A stretch of DNA of 64,000 nt, taken from NCBI RefSeq assembly GCF_003933735.1, contig NZ_RSED01000007.1, positions 1-64,000 of the forward strand, in the 5' to 3' direction. Position numbers and translations under genes: made by a program. Below the pieces are notes generated by a model, which saw nothing but the letters and a program-made list of their open reading frames with translations, was not told the origin of the DNA and did not search any database. Origin of the DNA: Aquabacterium soli. Its GTDB lineage: Bacteria; Pseudomonadota; Gammaproteobacteria; Burkholderiales; Burkholderiaceae_C. Of the stretch, positions 8,976-17,614 are shown piece after piece; the first letter of the stretch is position 1, and each line of letters opens with the position of its first letter.

Positions 8976-10718
8976 ATGAGCCCACCCCGCCCTCACGAAG
9001 ACGACGACGGCGCCACGACGATCCGCACCGGCCCCAGCAGTGGCCTGAACAGCGATTTCGTGACCTCGTCCATGTACATCGGCGACAGCCTGCCGGAAGG
9101 CCTGCGCCTGGGCGAGTACGAGATCCTGAGCGTCATCGGCGAAGGCGGCTTCGGCATCGTCTACCTGGCCTATGACCACTTCCTGCAGCGCCAGGTGGCC
9201 TTGAAGGAATACATGCCATCGTCCCTGGCCGGGCGCTCGCGCATGGGCCTGGAGGTGACGATCAAATCCGAGCGCCACCGCGACACCTTCGCGGCCGGAC
9301 TCAAGAGCTTCATCAACGAGGCCCGCCTGCTGGCCCAGTTCGACCATCGGGCCCTGGTCAAGGTGTACCGGTTCTGGGAAGGCAATGGCACGGCCTACAT
9401 GGTCATGCCCTATGTGGTGGGCCCCACGCTGAAGGCCGCCCTGGCCGAGATGCCTTGCGCGCCCAGCGAGGCCTGGCTGCGTGACCAGGTGCTCACGCCG
9501 CTGATGGAGGCCCTGGCCCTGCTGCACAAGGCCAGCTGCCTGCACCGCGACATCGCCCCGGACAACATCCTGCTGACCGAGACCGGCCCGATGCTGCTGG
9601 ACTTCGGTGCGGCGCGCAAGGTCATCGGCGACCTGAACCAGACGCTGACCGTGGTGCTCAAGCCGGGCTATGCCCCCATTGAGCAGTACGGCGAGGTGCC
9701 GGCGCTCACCCAGGGCCCCTGGACCGATGTGTACGCCCTGGGCGGCGTGGTGCGCTATGCCATCACCGGCAAGGTGCCCGTGTCGGCCACCACCCGCCTG
9801 GTGCAGGACACCATGGTGCCCATGGCCCAATTGGCCGCGGGGCAGTACAGCGACGCCTTTTTGCAGGCGGTTGATGGTGCCCTGGCGGTCAGGCCCGTGG
9901 ATCGCCCGCAGGACATGGAACAGCTCGCGGCCCGCTTGGGTGCCCCCGAGGCTTCGGGGCCTGGCGCCACGACGGGTGCAGAGTTGCCTGGGGCCGTGGG
10001 GATCGCGCCCAGCTCGGTGCTCCCTGCCAAGGGCCGACCGCAGCCCGTCACGCCAGCGCATCCCACGACCGTGGCCAAGGCCCCCGTGACCCGGGCTGGT
10101 TCTGTCACTTCACCCAGCACCGTGCCACCCGAGGCCGCGACGCGGCCCTGGCCTGCCACGGCCGAGCCTTCCGCCGTGGTGACGCCGCCGACCGCCCGCA
10201 CAGGGCGCCCACTCGGCCTGTGGCTGGGCGGCTTGCTGATCGCAGTGGCCGCAGTGGTGGCATGGCTGGTGTTCAAGCCGGCGGCGACTGGCTCGTCGTC
10301 CTTGCCAACCCCGGCCCCAGCTGAAGTCAGCCCCCGGGCGCCAGATGCCGTGGCGGCTTCTGGGGCGACACCTGCTGCCACGACGCAGACACCGCCAGTG
10401 TCCCCGCCCCAGGCCACACCAGCCGAACCGGCCGTGGTCACCCCACAGCCCACCGCGGCCGCTGTCGCACCCACCGAGACTGCGGCAGCTCCCAAGCCAG
10501 TACCCGCGCCGACACCTCGGCCCGCGCAGCGCAGCGCCACCACGCCGGTTGCCGTGACCGAGGCACCGACGGCCCAGCCGCCGGTACTGGCCCCACCCGT
10601 CCGGCCGTCTCCCCCTGGCGGTGACAGGGCCTCGCGCTGCAGCGACCTGCTCCAGAAGGCGTCCCTCGAACCCCTGACCGCGAGTGAAACCTCGTTCCTC
10701 AAAACGGAGTGCAGATGA
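8976..10718 (+). CDS. Membrane-anchored Ser/Thr protein kinase
   Basis: This 580-residue Hanks-type kinase starts at the ATG at 8976; an upstream in-frame GTG is less likely. The glycine loop is GEGGFGIVY, with Lys77 in VALKEY. The catalytic loop is HRDIAPDN (Asp192), with Ala where eukaryotic-type kinases usually have Lys. DFG has Asp209. One transmembrane helix lies at about residues 412-435. The extracytoplasmic part is a Pro/Ala/Thr-rich linker of roughly 120 residues, ending in a short Cys-containing segment (RCSDLLQKA ... TECR). It has no PASTA repeats. Its stop overlaps the start of the OmpA-type lipoprotein gene (ATGA), so the two are translationally coupled and probably work together at the cell envelope. 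Confidence 0.92.
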   Translation: MSPPRPHEDDDGATTIRTGPSSGLNSDFVTSSMYIGDSLPEGLRLGEYEILSVIGEGGFGIVYLAYDHFLQRQVALKEYMPSSLAGRSRMGLEVTIKSERHRDTFAAGLKSFINEARLLAQFDHRALVKVYRFWEGNGTAYMVMPYVVGPTLKAALAEMPCAPSEAWLRDQVLTPLMEALALLHKASCLHRDIAPDNILLTETGPMLLDFGAARKVIGDLNQTLTVVLKPGYAPIEQYGEVPALTQGPWTDVYALGGVVRYAITGKVPVSATTRLVQDTMVPMAQLAAGQYSDAFLQAVDGALAVRPVDRPQDMEQLAARLGAPEASGPGATTGAELPGAVGIAPSSVLPAKGRPQPVTPAHPTTVAKAPVTRAGSVTSPSTVPPEAATRPWPATAEPSAVVTPPTARTGRPLGLWLGGLLIAVAAVVAWLVFKPAATGSSSLPTPAPAEVSPRAPDAVAASGATPAATTQTPPVSPPQATPAEPAVVTPQPTAAAVAPTETAAAPKPVPAPTPRPAQRSATTPVAVTEAPTAQPPVLAPPVRPSPPGGDRASRCSDLLQKASLEPLTASETSFLKTECR

Positions 10719-11938
10719 TGAACAAAACCACCCTGGGATCCCGCTGGCTTGGCAGCCTGGCCGCCGTGCTCACGGCCGCTTCCGCCCTGGTGCTGGGCGG
10801 CTGCGCCGCCCCGCAGGCCACAGCCATCGACAATGAACTGCCTTTTGAGCAGGCCGTGGTGCAGGCCACCGACGGCCTGGTGGCCCAGACGCAGCAGCTC
10901 CCGGCCTTCCTGACCAAGCTGGAAACCAAGATCAGCAAGCGCGGTGTGGTGCTCGACAACATGATCGACGCGGACTCGGGCCAGCAGACCGGTGTCACCC
11001 GCCTGCTCGAGCAGCGCGTCACCTCGCAGATGACCAGCAAGTACGAGCTGTTCGAGATCCTGCCTTTCCAGGGGCCGAATCTGCAGAAAGCGCAATACTT
11101 GCTGACCGGCACCATGAACCGCATTCCCGGCAGCCGCAGCAAGAAGTCCTTCAGGCTGAACCTGGCGCTGACCGAACTGCGCAGCGGCAAGGTCGTGGCG
11201 CAGGCCTCGGCCATCTCGCGTGACGAGGGCCTGGACACCAACCCGACACCCTACTACCGCGACAGCCCCGTGCTGGTGAAGGACAAGGTCATCGAAGGCT
11301 ACATCCGCACCACGGCCACCGCGCCGGGCCAGCCTGCTGATCGCGTCTACCTGGAGCGCATCGCCACCTCGGCCCTGGTCAATGACGCGACCAACCTGTA
11401 CAACGGCGAGCGTTACCGTGATGCGCTGGCCCAGTACCAGAACGCCCTGTCCACGCCGGCCGGCGAACAGCTGCGCGTGCTCAACGGCATCTACATGTCC
11501 AACGTCAAGCTGGGGCGCACGGCCGAGGCCGAGAAGGCCTTCTCGCGCCTGGTGGCCTTCGGCGTGGCCAACAACTTCCTGAGCGTGAAGTTCCTGTTCA
11601 ACCCGGGCGGCACGGAATTCTGGTCCGACCAGCGCATCAGCGGTGCCTACGGCATGTGGATCCGGCAGATCGCTCGGGAGTCGGCTGCGGCCAAGGTGTG
11701 CATGAACATCGTGGGCCATACCAGCAAGACCGGCTCGGACCAGGCCAACGAGAACCTGTCTCTCCAGCGCGCGATCTACGTCAAACAACGTCTCGACGCC
11801 GAATCGACGGAACTGGCACGCCGAACCAAGGCTCTGGGCGTGGGCTTCCGCGAGAACATCGTGGGCAGCGCCACCGACGACGCGCGGGATGCGCTGGACC
11901 GGCGCGTCGAGTTCAAGATCGTGTCTTGCGGCGCCTGA
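10715..11938 (+). CDS. OmpA-family lipoprotein with TPR-like region
   Basis: This gene encodes 407 residues from the ATG at 10715, which overlaps the kinase stop (an ATG at 10718 is equally possible). GGAG sits 5-8 bases upstream. The signal peptide ends in a lipobox, LGGC with Cys30. The middle part resembles a CsgG/penicillin-binding-activator-type region, followed by helical repeats around YRDALAQYQNAL. The last 130 residues look like an OmpA-like peptidoglycan-binding domain (NIVGHTSKTGS, then LSLQRAIYVKQRL and RRVEFKIV). It is probably an outer-membrane lipoprotein that touches the cell wall. Co-expression with the kinase suggests it is a sensor, partner or substrate; this is inference. 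Confidence 0.85.
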   Translation: MMNKTTLGSRWLGSLAAVLTAASALVLGGCAAPQATAIDNELPFEQAVVQATDGLVAQTQQLPAFLTKLETKISKRGVVLDNMIDADSGQQTGVTRLLEQRVTSQMTSKYELFEILPFQGPNLQKAQYLLTGTMNRIPGSRSKKSFRLNLALTELRSGKVVAQASAISRDEGLDTNPTPYYRDSPVLVKDKVIEGYIRTTATAPGQPADRVYLERIATSALVNDATNLYNGERYRDALAQYQNALSTPAGEQLRVLNGIYMSNVKLGRTAEAEKAFSRLVAFGVANNFLSVKFLFNPGGTEFWSDQRISGAYGMWIRQIARESAAAKVCMNIVGHTSKTGSDQANENLSLQRAIYVKQRLDAESTELARRTKALGVGFRENIVGSATDDARDALDRRVEFKIVSCGA

Positions 11939-11972
11939 GCTGCCCGGCCTTCACGCATCCTCCGCCTCGATT

Positions 11973-12005
11973 GGCCCCGCACGGCAAGCCCGGCGGGGCC
12001 TTTTT
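11973..12005 (+). terminator. Rho-independent terminator after the kinase/lipoprotein operon
   Basis: GGCCCCGC at 11973-11980 pairs with GCGGGGCC at 11993-12000, followed directly by TTTTT. This is a textbook intrinsic terminator 35 bases after the stop codon. Confidence 0.88.
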
Positions 12006-12209
12006 GCTTTCCAGAACAGGGCGTGCCACGTGGCCGGCAAGCCCTGTTTTGGTGGCTTGACAACACTCCCGGTTGTTACGCGCCCCGCATCGGGGCAGAC
12101 TGTTCCAATTTGGGACAAAGGCGTTATATTGCCGTGGATCCTTGCGGCTGTAGGGGCGGTGATGGACGGGTCGACGTCCCCGCCCTTCGTGACGATGGAA
12201 GCTATCAAT
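12006..12209 (+). promoter_or_regulatory. Leader region of the TonB receptor gene
   Basis: These 204 bases have no gene. They contain a perfect hairpin (GCCCCG-CAT-CGGGGC, 12082-12096) and a good -10 element, TATATT at 12125-12130, whose -35 (near 12102) is weak. The start codon at 12210 has GGAAG eight bases upstream. I see no conserved cobalamin or other riboswitch core. An activator-dependent promoter is possible. Confidence 0.35.
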
Positions 12210-14351
12210 ATGACCCGATCCAGGCACTTCGAGGGCACATGGTGTGGTTCGGCCAAACGATTGGCCTTGATGCTGTCCGCCCTCGGGCTGGTGAGCCTGC
12301 CGGCCCTGGCCCAATCCTCCGATGAGGACGAACTGGCGATGTCCTACGGGGACAAGTCCTTCGTCAGCATCGCCACGGGTTCACGCGTGCCGGTCACCCG
12401 CGCGCCTGCCGTGGCCACCGTCATCACCACCGAAGATATTGCCGCCATCGGCGCCACGGACCTCGACGACATCCTCGAGACGGTGCCGGGCCTGCATGTG
12501 GCCCGCTCCACGCAGGTGTACGCGCCGATCTATGTGGTTCGCGGCATCAACATCGGCTTCAATCCTCAGGTACTGATGCTGATCAACGGCGTGCCGATCA
12601 CGGTCACCTACACCGGCAATCGCGGTTCGGGCTGGGGTGGCATGCCGGTGGAGAACATTGCACGCGTCGAAGTGATCCGCGGCCCGGGTTCTGCACTCTA
12701 TGGTGCGGATGCATTTTCCGGTGTGATCAACATCATCACCAAGTCGGCTGCAGAGATCGATGGCACCCAAGTGGGTGTTCGGGCCGGCTCCTTCAACACC
12801 AAAGACGGCTGGATGCTGCATGGTGGCAAGTGGGGCGGCATCGATGTGGCGGCTTACCTGCGTGCAGGCACCACCGACGGTGCGCGCCGTACCGTGCGGG
12901 CAGACGCGCAGACAGCCTGGGACGCCCTGGTGGGCACGACGGCCTCGTTGGCGCCGGGGGCGGTCAACAACGATCGCGATTTCGTGGATGGCATGCTGGA
13001 CCTGAGCCTGGACAAGTGGCGCCTGCACTTTGATTACCGCGAGCGGGATCTGGGCTCGGGTACAGGGGTGGCGTCTGCGCTGGACCCTTCTGGCAAGTCT
13101 TACAGCCAGAATGTCAGCGCCGATCTGTCGTACGAGGACAAGAGCTTCGCGCAGAATTGGGCTGTGTCGCTGCAAGGCAGTCTGATGCACTACAAGGAAT
13201 TCACAGATGCCGTGCTGTTTCCTGCAGGCACGAGACTCGCTTTTTCCGGACCCGTCTTTGCCGATGGCTTGATCGGCAATCCCGACAAGTGGGAGCGCCA
13301 TGGCCGTTTGAACGCGTCGGCCACCTACACCGGTTTCGAGGATCACCGCATTCGCCTGGGGATAGGCTGGGAAAAGGAAGAGGTCTACCGTACCCGCGAA
13401 ACCAAGAACTTCTACTATGACGACGCGGCCAAGACCTACCTGCCCATCGGCACCGGCTCCTGGGCCGACGTGACGGACGTGTCTCGAACTGCCCCGTTCA
13501 TGGAGCCGCAGGGGCGCTACAAGCGTTATGTCTATGCGCAGGACGAGTGGAGCCTGGCCGCCGACTGGACCCTGACGGCCGGCATCCGCCACGACCGCTA
13601 TTCCGACTTCGGCAGCACCACCAATCCGCGGCTGGCGCTGGTCTGGGACGCAGCGTACAACGTCACTGGCAAGCTCATGTACGGTACGGCCTTCCGGGCG
13701 CCATCGATGTCAGAGCTCTATGCCATCAACAACCCGGTGGTGCGCGGCAATGCCAACCTGAAGCCCGAGCGTATCCGCACGCTGGAGGCCGCCCTGACAT
13801 GGCAACCGCTGAGCCGCCTGCAGTTGGGCATGAACGTTTTCCAGTACGAGATGAGCGACATCATCCGGCTGGTCAACTTCGCTTATGAGAACACCGGCCA
13901 CCAGAATGGCCGTGGCGTCGAGTTCGAGGCCGAGTGGGAGTACAGCAAGACGCTGCGCCTGTCAGGCAACTATGCGTATCAGCATTCCGTCGATGAGGCC
14001 ACGGACCAGGATGCCGGCAACTCGCCGCACCACCACGTGTATGCCCGCGCCGACTGGCGTTTCATCCCTGGCTGGTCGCTGCATTCACAAGTCAACTGGA
14101 TCAGCAAGCGCATGCGTGTGGCTGGTGATCCCCGGGCCGATCTGGCCGGTTACGAGACGGTCGACCTGACACTCAAGACGGACCGGGGCAGCAGCGCCTG
14201 GAGTTTCGCGGTGTCCGTGCGCAACCTGCTCGACAAGGATGTGCGAGAGCCTTCGCCTTATGAAGCGCTGGGCAATGGGCAGGTGTACCTGCCTTACGAT
14301 TTCCCGATGCCCGGGCGATCGATTTACGCTCAGGCCAGCTACAAGTTCTAA
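12210..14351 (+). CDS. TonB-dependent outer-membrane receptor
   Basis: This 713-residue receptor starts at the ATG at 12210, chosen for its well-spaced GGAAG; an ATG at 12195 is also in frame. The signal peptide ends around LPALAQSS. The plug domain (about residues 55-170) has the TVITTEDIAAIGATDLDD segment and NIARVEVIRGPGSALYGADA. A 22-strand barrel region follows and ends in a terminal Phe (YKF), as the BAM machinery needs. The family imports siderophores, cobalamin and similar ligands. It converges on an operon encoding an ABC-type binding protein and a hybrid kinase, an arrangement that suggests a receptor whose substrate is also monitored. The substrate is unknown. Confidence 0.93.
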   Translation: MTRSRHFEGTWCGSAKRLALMLSALGLVSLPALAQSSDEDELAMSYGDKSFVSIATGSRVPVTRAPAVATVITTEDIAAIGATDLDDILETVPGLHVARSTQVYAPIYVVRGINIGFNPQVLMLINGVPITVTYTGNRGSGWGGMPVENIARVEVIRGPGSALYGADAFSGVINIITKSAAEIDGTQVGVRAGSFNTKDGWMLHGGKWGGIDVAAYLRAGTTDGARRTVRADAQTAWDALVGTTASLAPGAVNNDRDFVDGMLDLSLDKWRLHFDYRERDLGSGTGVASALDPSGKSYSQNVSADLSYEDKSFAQNWAVSLQGSLMHYKEFTDAVLFPAGTRLAFSGPVFADGLIGNPDKWERHGRLNASATYTGFEDHRIRLGIGWEKEEVYRTRETKNFYYDDAAKTYLPIGTGSWADVTDVSRTAPFMEPQGRYKRYVYAQDEWSLAADWTLTAGIRHDRYSDFGSTTNPRLALVWDAAYNVTGKLMYGTAFRAPSMSELYAINNPVVRGNANLKPERIRTLEAALTWQPLSRLQLGMNVFQYEMSDIIRLVNFAYENTGHQNGRGVEFEAEWEYSKTLRLSGNYAYQHSVDEATDQDAGNSPHHHVYARADWRFIPGWSLHSQVNWISKRMRVAGDPRADLAGYETVDLTLKTDRGSSAWSFAVSVRNLLDKDVREPSPYEALGNGQVYLPYDFPMPGRSIYAQASYKF

Positions 14352-14371
14352 GCCGCACCGCAGCGTGCGGC
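14352..14371. terminator. Stem-loop between convergent genes
   Basis: GCCGCAC (14352-14358) and GTGCGGC (14365-14371) form a 7-bp stem with a 6-base loop between the convergent TonB-receptor and kinase genes. It is followed by CTCTCTCTT rather than a clean T-run, so termination is only likely. Confidence 0.45.
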
Positions 14372-14383
14372 GCTCTCTCTTGA

Positions 14384-16450
14384 TCAGGCTGCGCTGGGCA
14401 GCGACGTCCAGTGCAGGCCGAGACGTTGTCCCAGATGTCGCAGCAGTTCCGTGCGCTCGAACGGCTTGGCAATGAACACATTCGCGCCCGCGGCCAGTGC
14501 CTCGTCACGGTCTGCGTTCGAGGCGTTGGCCGACAGGGCGATGATCGGCAGCGTGCTCGTTGATTCCTGGGCCCTCAGTGCGCGGGTGGCTTGCAGACCG
14601 TCCATCACCGGCATGGCCAGGTCCATCAACACCAGATCGGGCAGGGCTTCGGCAATGCGGTCCAGGGCTTGCTGGCCGTCGGCGGCTTCCGCCGTGTCGA
14701 AACCAAGTGGGCGAAGAATGTCCACCAGCATCGTGCGGTTGATGTCCACGTCGTCCACGATCAGGATGGTGCGGCGGCGGCCCTCGTAGGCATTCATTTC
14801 GGTGTCCGGTGCCGTGGGTGCTGGCAGAGGCGGTACCAGCGTGTCGCCCGCAGGGCAGTGCACCTGCAGCTCGAACCAGAACAGGCTGCCCGCGTCGACG
14901 CGGCTGTCTACCTGCACTTCACCGCCCATCAGCCGCACCAGCTGACGCACGATGGCCAGGCCCAGGCCGGTGCCGGCCGCCCGGCTGCGCGCATCGCCGG
15001 CCTGCTCGAAAGGCTCGAACACGCGGTCCTGCTCGCCCTTGGGGATGCCCACGCCGGTGTCGTGGACCTCGAAGCGCAGCGTGGCTGTGGACCCCTGCGC
15101 CTGAGTGTCCATGCGCCGCACGCTCAGGCTGACCAGCCCTTGGGCCGTGAACTTCACGGCATTGCTCAGCAGGTTGAGCAGCACCTGGCGCAAGCGCTTC
15201 TCGTCGACCTCGATGGTGTTCGGCACGCCTTCGCCGCAGTCCAGCACGAACTGCAGGCCTTTTTCTTCAGCCTTGATGCGGATGATGTCCGACAGGTCCT
15301 GCAGAAAGGTGGGCACGGCCACTGGCGCGGGATGCAGCTCGGTCTTGCCGGCCTCGATCTGAGACAGATCCAGGATGTCGACGATCAGCAGCAGCAGGTG
15401 CTCGCCACTGCCGTGGATGGTCTTGAGACCCTGCATCTGCCTGTCATTGAGGCTCTTGTCCATCTTGAGCAGCTGGGCGTAGCCCATGATGGCGTTGAGC
15501 GGTGTGCGCAGTTCATGGCTCATGCGGGCCAGGAAGGCGCTCTTGGCCTGGTTGGCGATCTCGGCGCGGTCCTTGGCGGTGCGCAGCTCGCCAGTGCGCT
15601 CGCGCACCAGGTCTTCGAGATGGTCGCGGTGGCGCTGCAACTCGTCGCCGCGCTCCTGCAGCACGGCGATCATGCGGTTGAAGGCCTGTGCCATGTGTTC
15701 GATGTCCTGCGGGCCGTCGACCACCGCGCGCACGTGGGCCTCACCGCGTTCGGCACGGGCCATGGCCGCCGACAGCACATTCAGCGGACGTGAGATGCGG
15801 CGGCTGAGATATCGGATCGCCACCAGGAACAGCCCGGCGAAGAAAAAGGCGCAGGTCAGGTTGACGATGAAGATGTCGGCCATCATTCGCACCAGCGTGG
15901 CCTTGCTGTGCACCACGCGCACATAGCCCAGGAACTCTTCGGTGGGGGCCACCACCTCGAAGGGGGTGTCGGCCGGCTTGGTCCACACGGGTGCCACGAA
16001 GCGCCAGGTCTCGTCGGTTTCTGCTTCCAGGAAGGCTTCTCGCTGATGCAGCTGGGGCAGCGGCAGGTTGCCCGCGCTGCTGTCCTTGCCGGCGGTGCCG
16101 CGCACCAGCAGCGCACCGCCGTCCGCCTTGCGGATCTCCACGCGAAGCACGTCCGGAAAGGTGAGGGCGGCGTTCACCGCATCGGAGGCGTTGTCGCTGG
16201 ACGCGTACAGCAAGGCCAGCGTGCTCTGCGTGGCCAGGCTGGTGGCGATGTGCGCGCCCTGGCGCATCAGGGTGTCGCGGATCTGGCGGCTGCCCTGCCA
16301 GGCGCTGGCAATGGATGAGAACAGGGCCAGCAGCACCACGCCGACGGCCACGGCGATGCTGAGCTGGCGCTGGAAGGTCATGCGGTGCAGAAGGCCCGTC
16401 GCGCGGCGGTCCTCGGCGGGCACTGTGGTGTGCGTGCTGTGACTCGTCAT
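14384..16450 (-). CDS. Hybrid sensor histidine kinase with receiver domain
   Basis: This 688-residue kinase has TM1 at about residues 30-50, a periplasmic sensor of about 130 residues, and TM2 at about 190-215. A HAMP (about 215-270) and coiled coil follow. HisKA has His312 in SHELRTPLNA. The HATPase domain has DTGVGI and GTGLGL boxes. A C-terminal receiver carries Asp610 in LVLMDLAMPVMDG. Its ATG lies one base after the stop of the upstream binding-protein gene, so the two are coupled. The periplasmic domain may receive the loaded binding protein. There is no HPt or output domain. Confidence 0.93.
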   Translation of the reverse strand: MTSHSTHTTVPAEDRRATGLLHRMTFQRQLSIAVAVGVVLLALFSSIASAWQGSRQIRDTLMRQGAHIATSLATQSTLALLYASSDNASDAVNAALTFPDVLRVEIRKADGGALLVRGTAGKDSSAGNLPLPQLHQREAFLEAETDETWRFVAPVWTKPADTPFEVVAPTEEFLGYVRVVHSKATLVRMMADIFIVNLTCAFFFAGLFLVAIRYLSRRISRPLNVLSAAMARAERGEAHVRAVVDGPQDIEHMAQAFNRMIAVLQERGDELQRHRDHLEDLVRERTGELRTAKDRAEIANQAKSAFLARMSHELRTPLNAIMGYAQLLKMDKSLNDRQMQGLKTIHGSGEHLLLLIVDILDLSQIEAGKTELHPAPVAVPTFLQDLSDIIRIKAEEKGLQFVLDCGEGVPNTIEVDEKRLRQVLLNLLSNAVKFTAQGLVSLSVRRMDTQAQGSTATLRFEVHDTGVGIPKGEQDRVFEPFEQAGDARSRAAGTGLGLAIVRQLVRLMGGEVQVDSRVDAGSLFWFELQVHCPAGDTLVPPLPAPTAPDTEMNAYEGRRRTILIVDDVDINRTMLVDILRPLGFDTAEAADGQQALDRIAEALPDLVLMDLAMPVMDGLQATRALRAQESTSTLPIIALSANASNADRDEALAAGANVFIAKPFERTELLRHLGQRLGLHWTSLPSAA

Positions 16451-16451
16451 C

Positions 16452-17459
16452 TCAAGGCTCCGGGAAGACCAGGTTGAAGCGTTGCGGAGACGCCGTGAGG
16501 TTGATGCCCAGGTGGCTGGCGGTGCGCGTGTTCACGGCCAACAGGACATCCTTGAGGGGGTGCAGCCCCCGGGAGGCATAGCTCCCCGAGCTGGCGTAGC
16601 CCAGGGCCGTGCCGGCCAGGGCCCGACCCAGTTCGGTGTTGTCGGGGTAGAGCGAGAACAGGGCGCCACGTTTGACGTGGGCCACGCTGCTGGAGAACAG
16701 GGGCAGGCTCTGGTTCCAGGCTTCGCGCAGCACCAGGGGCAGCACGGCCGATTCGTCCACGGTGATGGAATCTTGCGGCAGCCACAGGGCATCGCGCCGT
16801 GGATCTGCCGAGGACAGCAGATCCTGGTATTGGCGCACCGCGGCCTTGAGATCGTCGGCTTCCTGGGCGATCAGTTCCAGGCCTTGCGCCTTGGCGGCTT
16901 CGCGTGCCAGCTTGATCAGCCAGCCGTTCTGGCGCGGGTCGTAGACGACCAGCACGCGGCGGGCGTTTGGCACCAGGCTTTTGAGCCGCGCAAACAACAG
17001 GGCGGGGTCGGGCGCCAGGCTGTGCACCGCAATGCCCTGGGCTTCGGATTCGGGGACGGACAGAACGCCACCGGCGATCACGCCGATCGAGCGGTCCAGG
17101 CTGGAGGTCACGCGCATGCCATTGCGGCCCAGTGCAATCACGGCGCGGATGTCCCGCTTGCGCAACTCAGCGGCCAGTTCGGCGGTACTGGCGTTGGCGC
17201 TCACGGCGTAATTGAAGACACGGCCCTTGGCCTTGTCCTCGACACCATCAAGGATTGTTGTAAAGACGCTGCGGAAGGGCTCCCCGATATCAGGGTAAAC
17301 CACCGCTATGGACCGCGCGGCGTCATCGGGCCCGGCCTGCACGGCCGGCCATTGAAACGTCCAGATTCCCAGCACCACCAGTCGCAGGGCCACCCAGAAC
17401 GCTCTGCACGCTACCACCACGGACTCCTCCATCCTGCGCCCTTGCTTGCATATCCCCAT
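16452..17459 (-). CDS. Periplasmic ABC-type substrate-binding protein (ABC_sub_bind-like)
   Basis: This 335-residue protein has a hydrophobic signal segment (about residues 18-42, AFWVALRLVVLGIWTF) and a mature sequence starting SIAVVYPDIGEPFRS. The fold is a type-1 periplasmic two-lobe domain resembling the ABC_sub_bind group. The ATG at 17459 gives the longest form. An ATG at 17432 (MEESVVV) fits a signal peptide better and may be the true start. No permease or ATPase gene is adjacent. It is the first gene of an operon with the hybrid kinase, so it probably acts as a ligand-presenting sensor subunit. Confidence 0.82.
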   Translation of the reverse strand: MGICKQGRRMEESVVVACRAFWVALRLVVLGIWTFQWPAVQAGPDDAARSIAVVYPDIGEPFRSVFTTILDGVEDKAKGRVFNYAVSANASTAELAAELRKRDIRAVIALGRNGMRVTSSLDRSIGVIAGGVLSVPESEAQGIAVHSLAPDPALLFARLKSLVPNARRVLVVYDPRQNGWLIKLAREAAKAQGLELIAQEADDLKAAVRQYQDLLSSADPRRDALWLPQDSITVDESAVLPLVLREAWNQSLPLFSSSVAHVKRGALFSLYPDNTELGRALAGTALGYASSGSYASRGLHPLKDVLLAVNTRTASHLGINLTASPQRFNLVFPEP

Positions 17460-17614
17460 AGCTTAGCGAGTCTTTGGGCTTCCCCCCGTATCCGGGGCCT
17501 CACACCCACGAGAAGGGGGATGACGCGCAAACAGTACGCAGGCATCATTTTGTTACATGGAAGGCCGCATGTTGTGTTGTTTGTTTGCGCGGCTGTGATA
17601 GGGCGTGAAGCATC

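Noticed and set aside
12006-12209. Cobalamin or other riboswitch before the TonB receptor
   Set aside because: A hairpin is present, but no conserved riboswitch core could be recognised.
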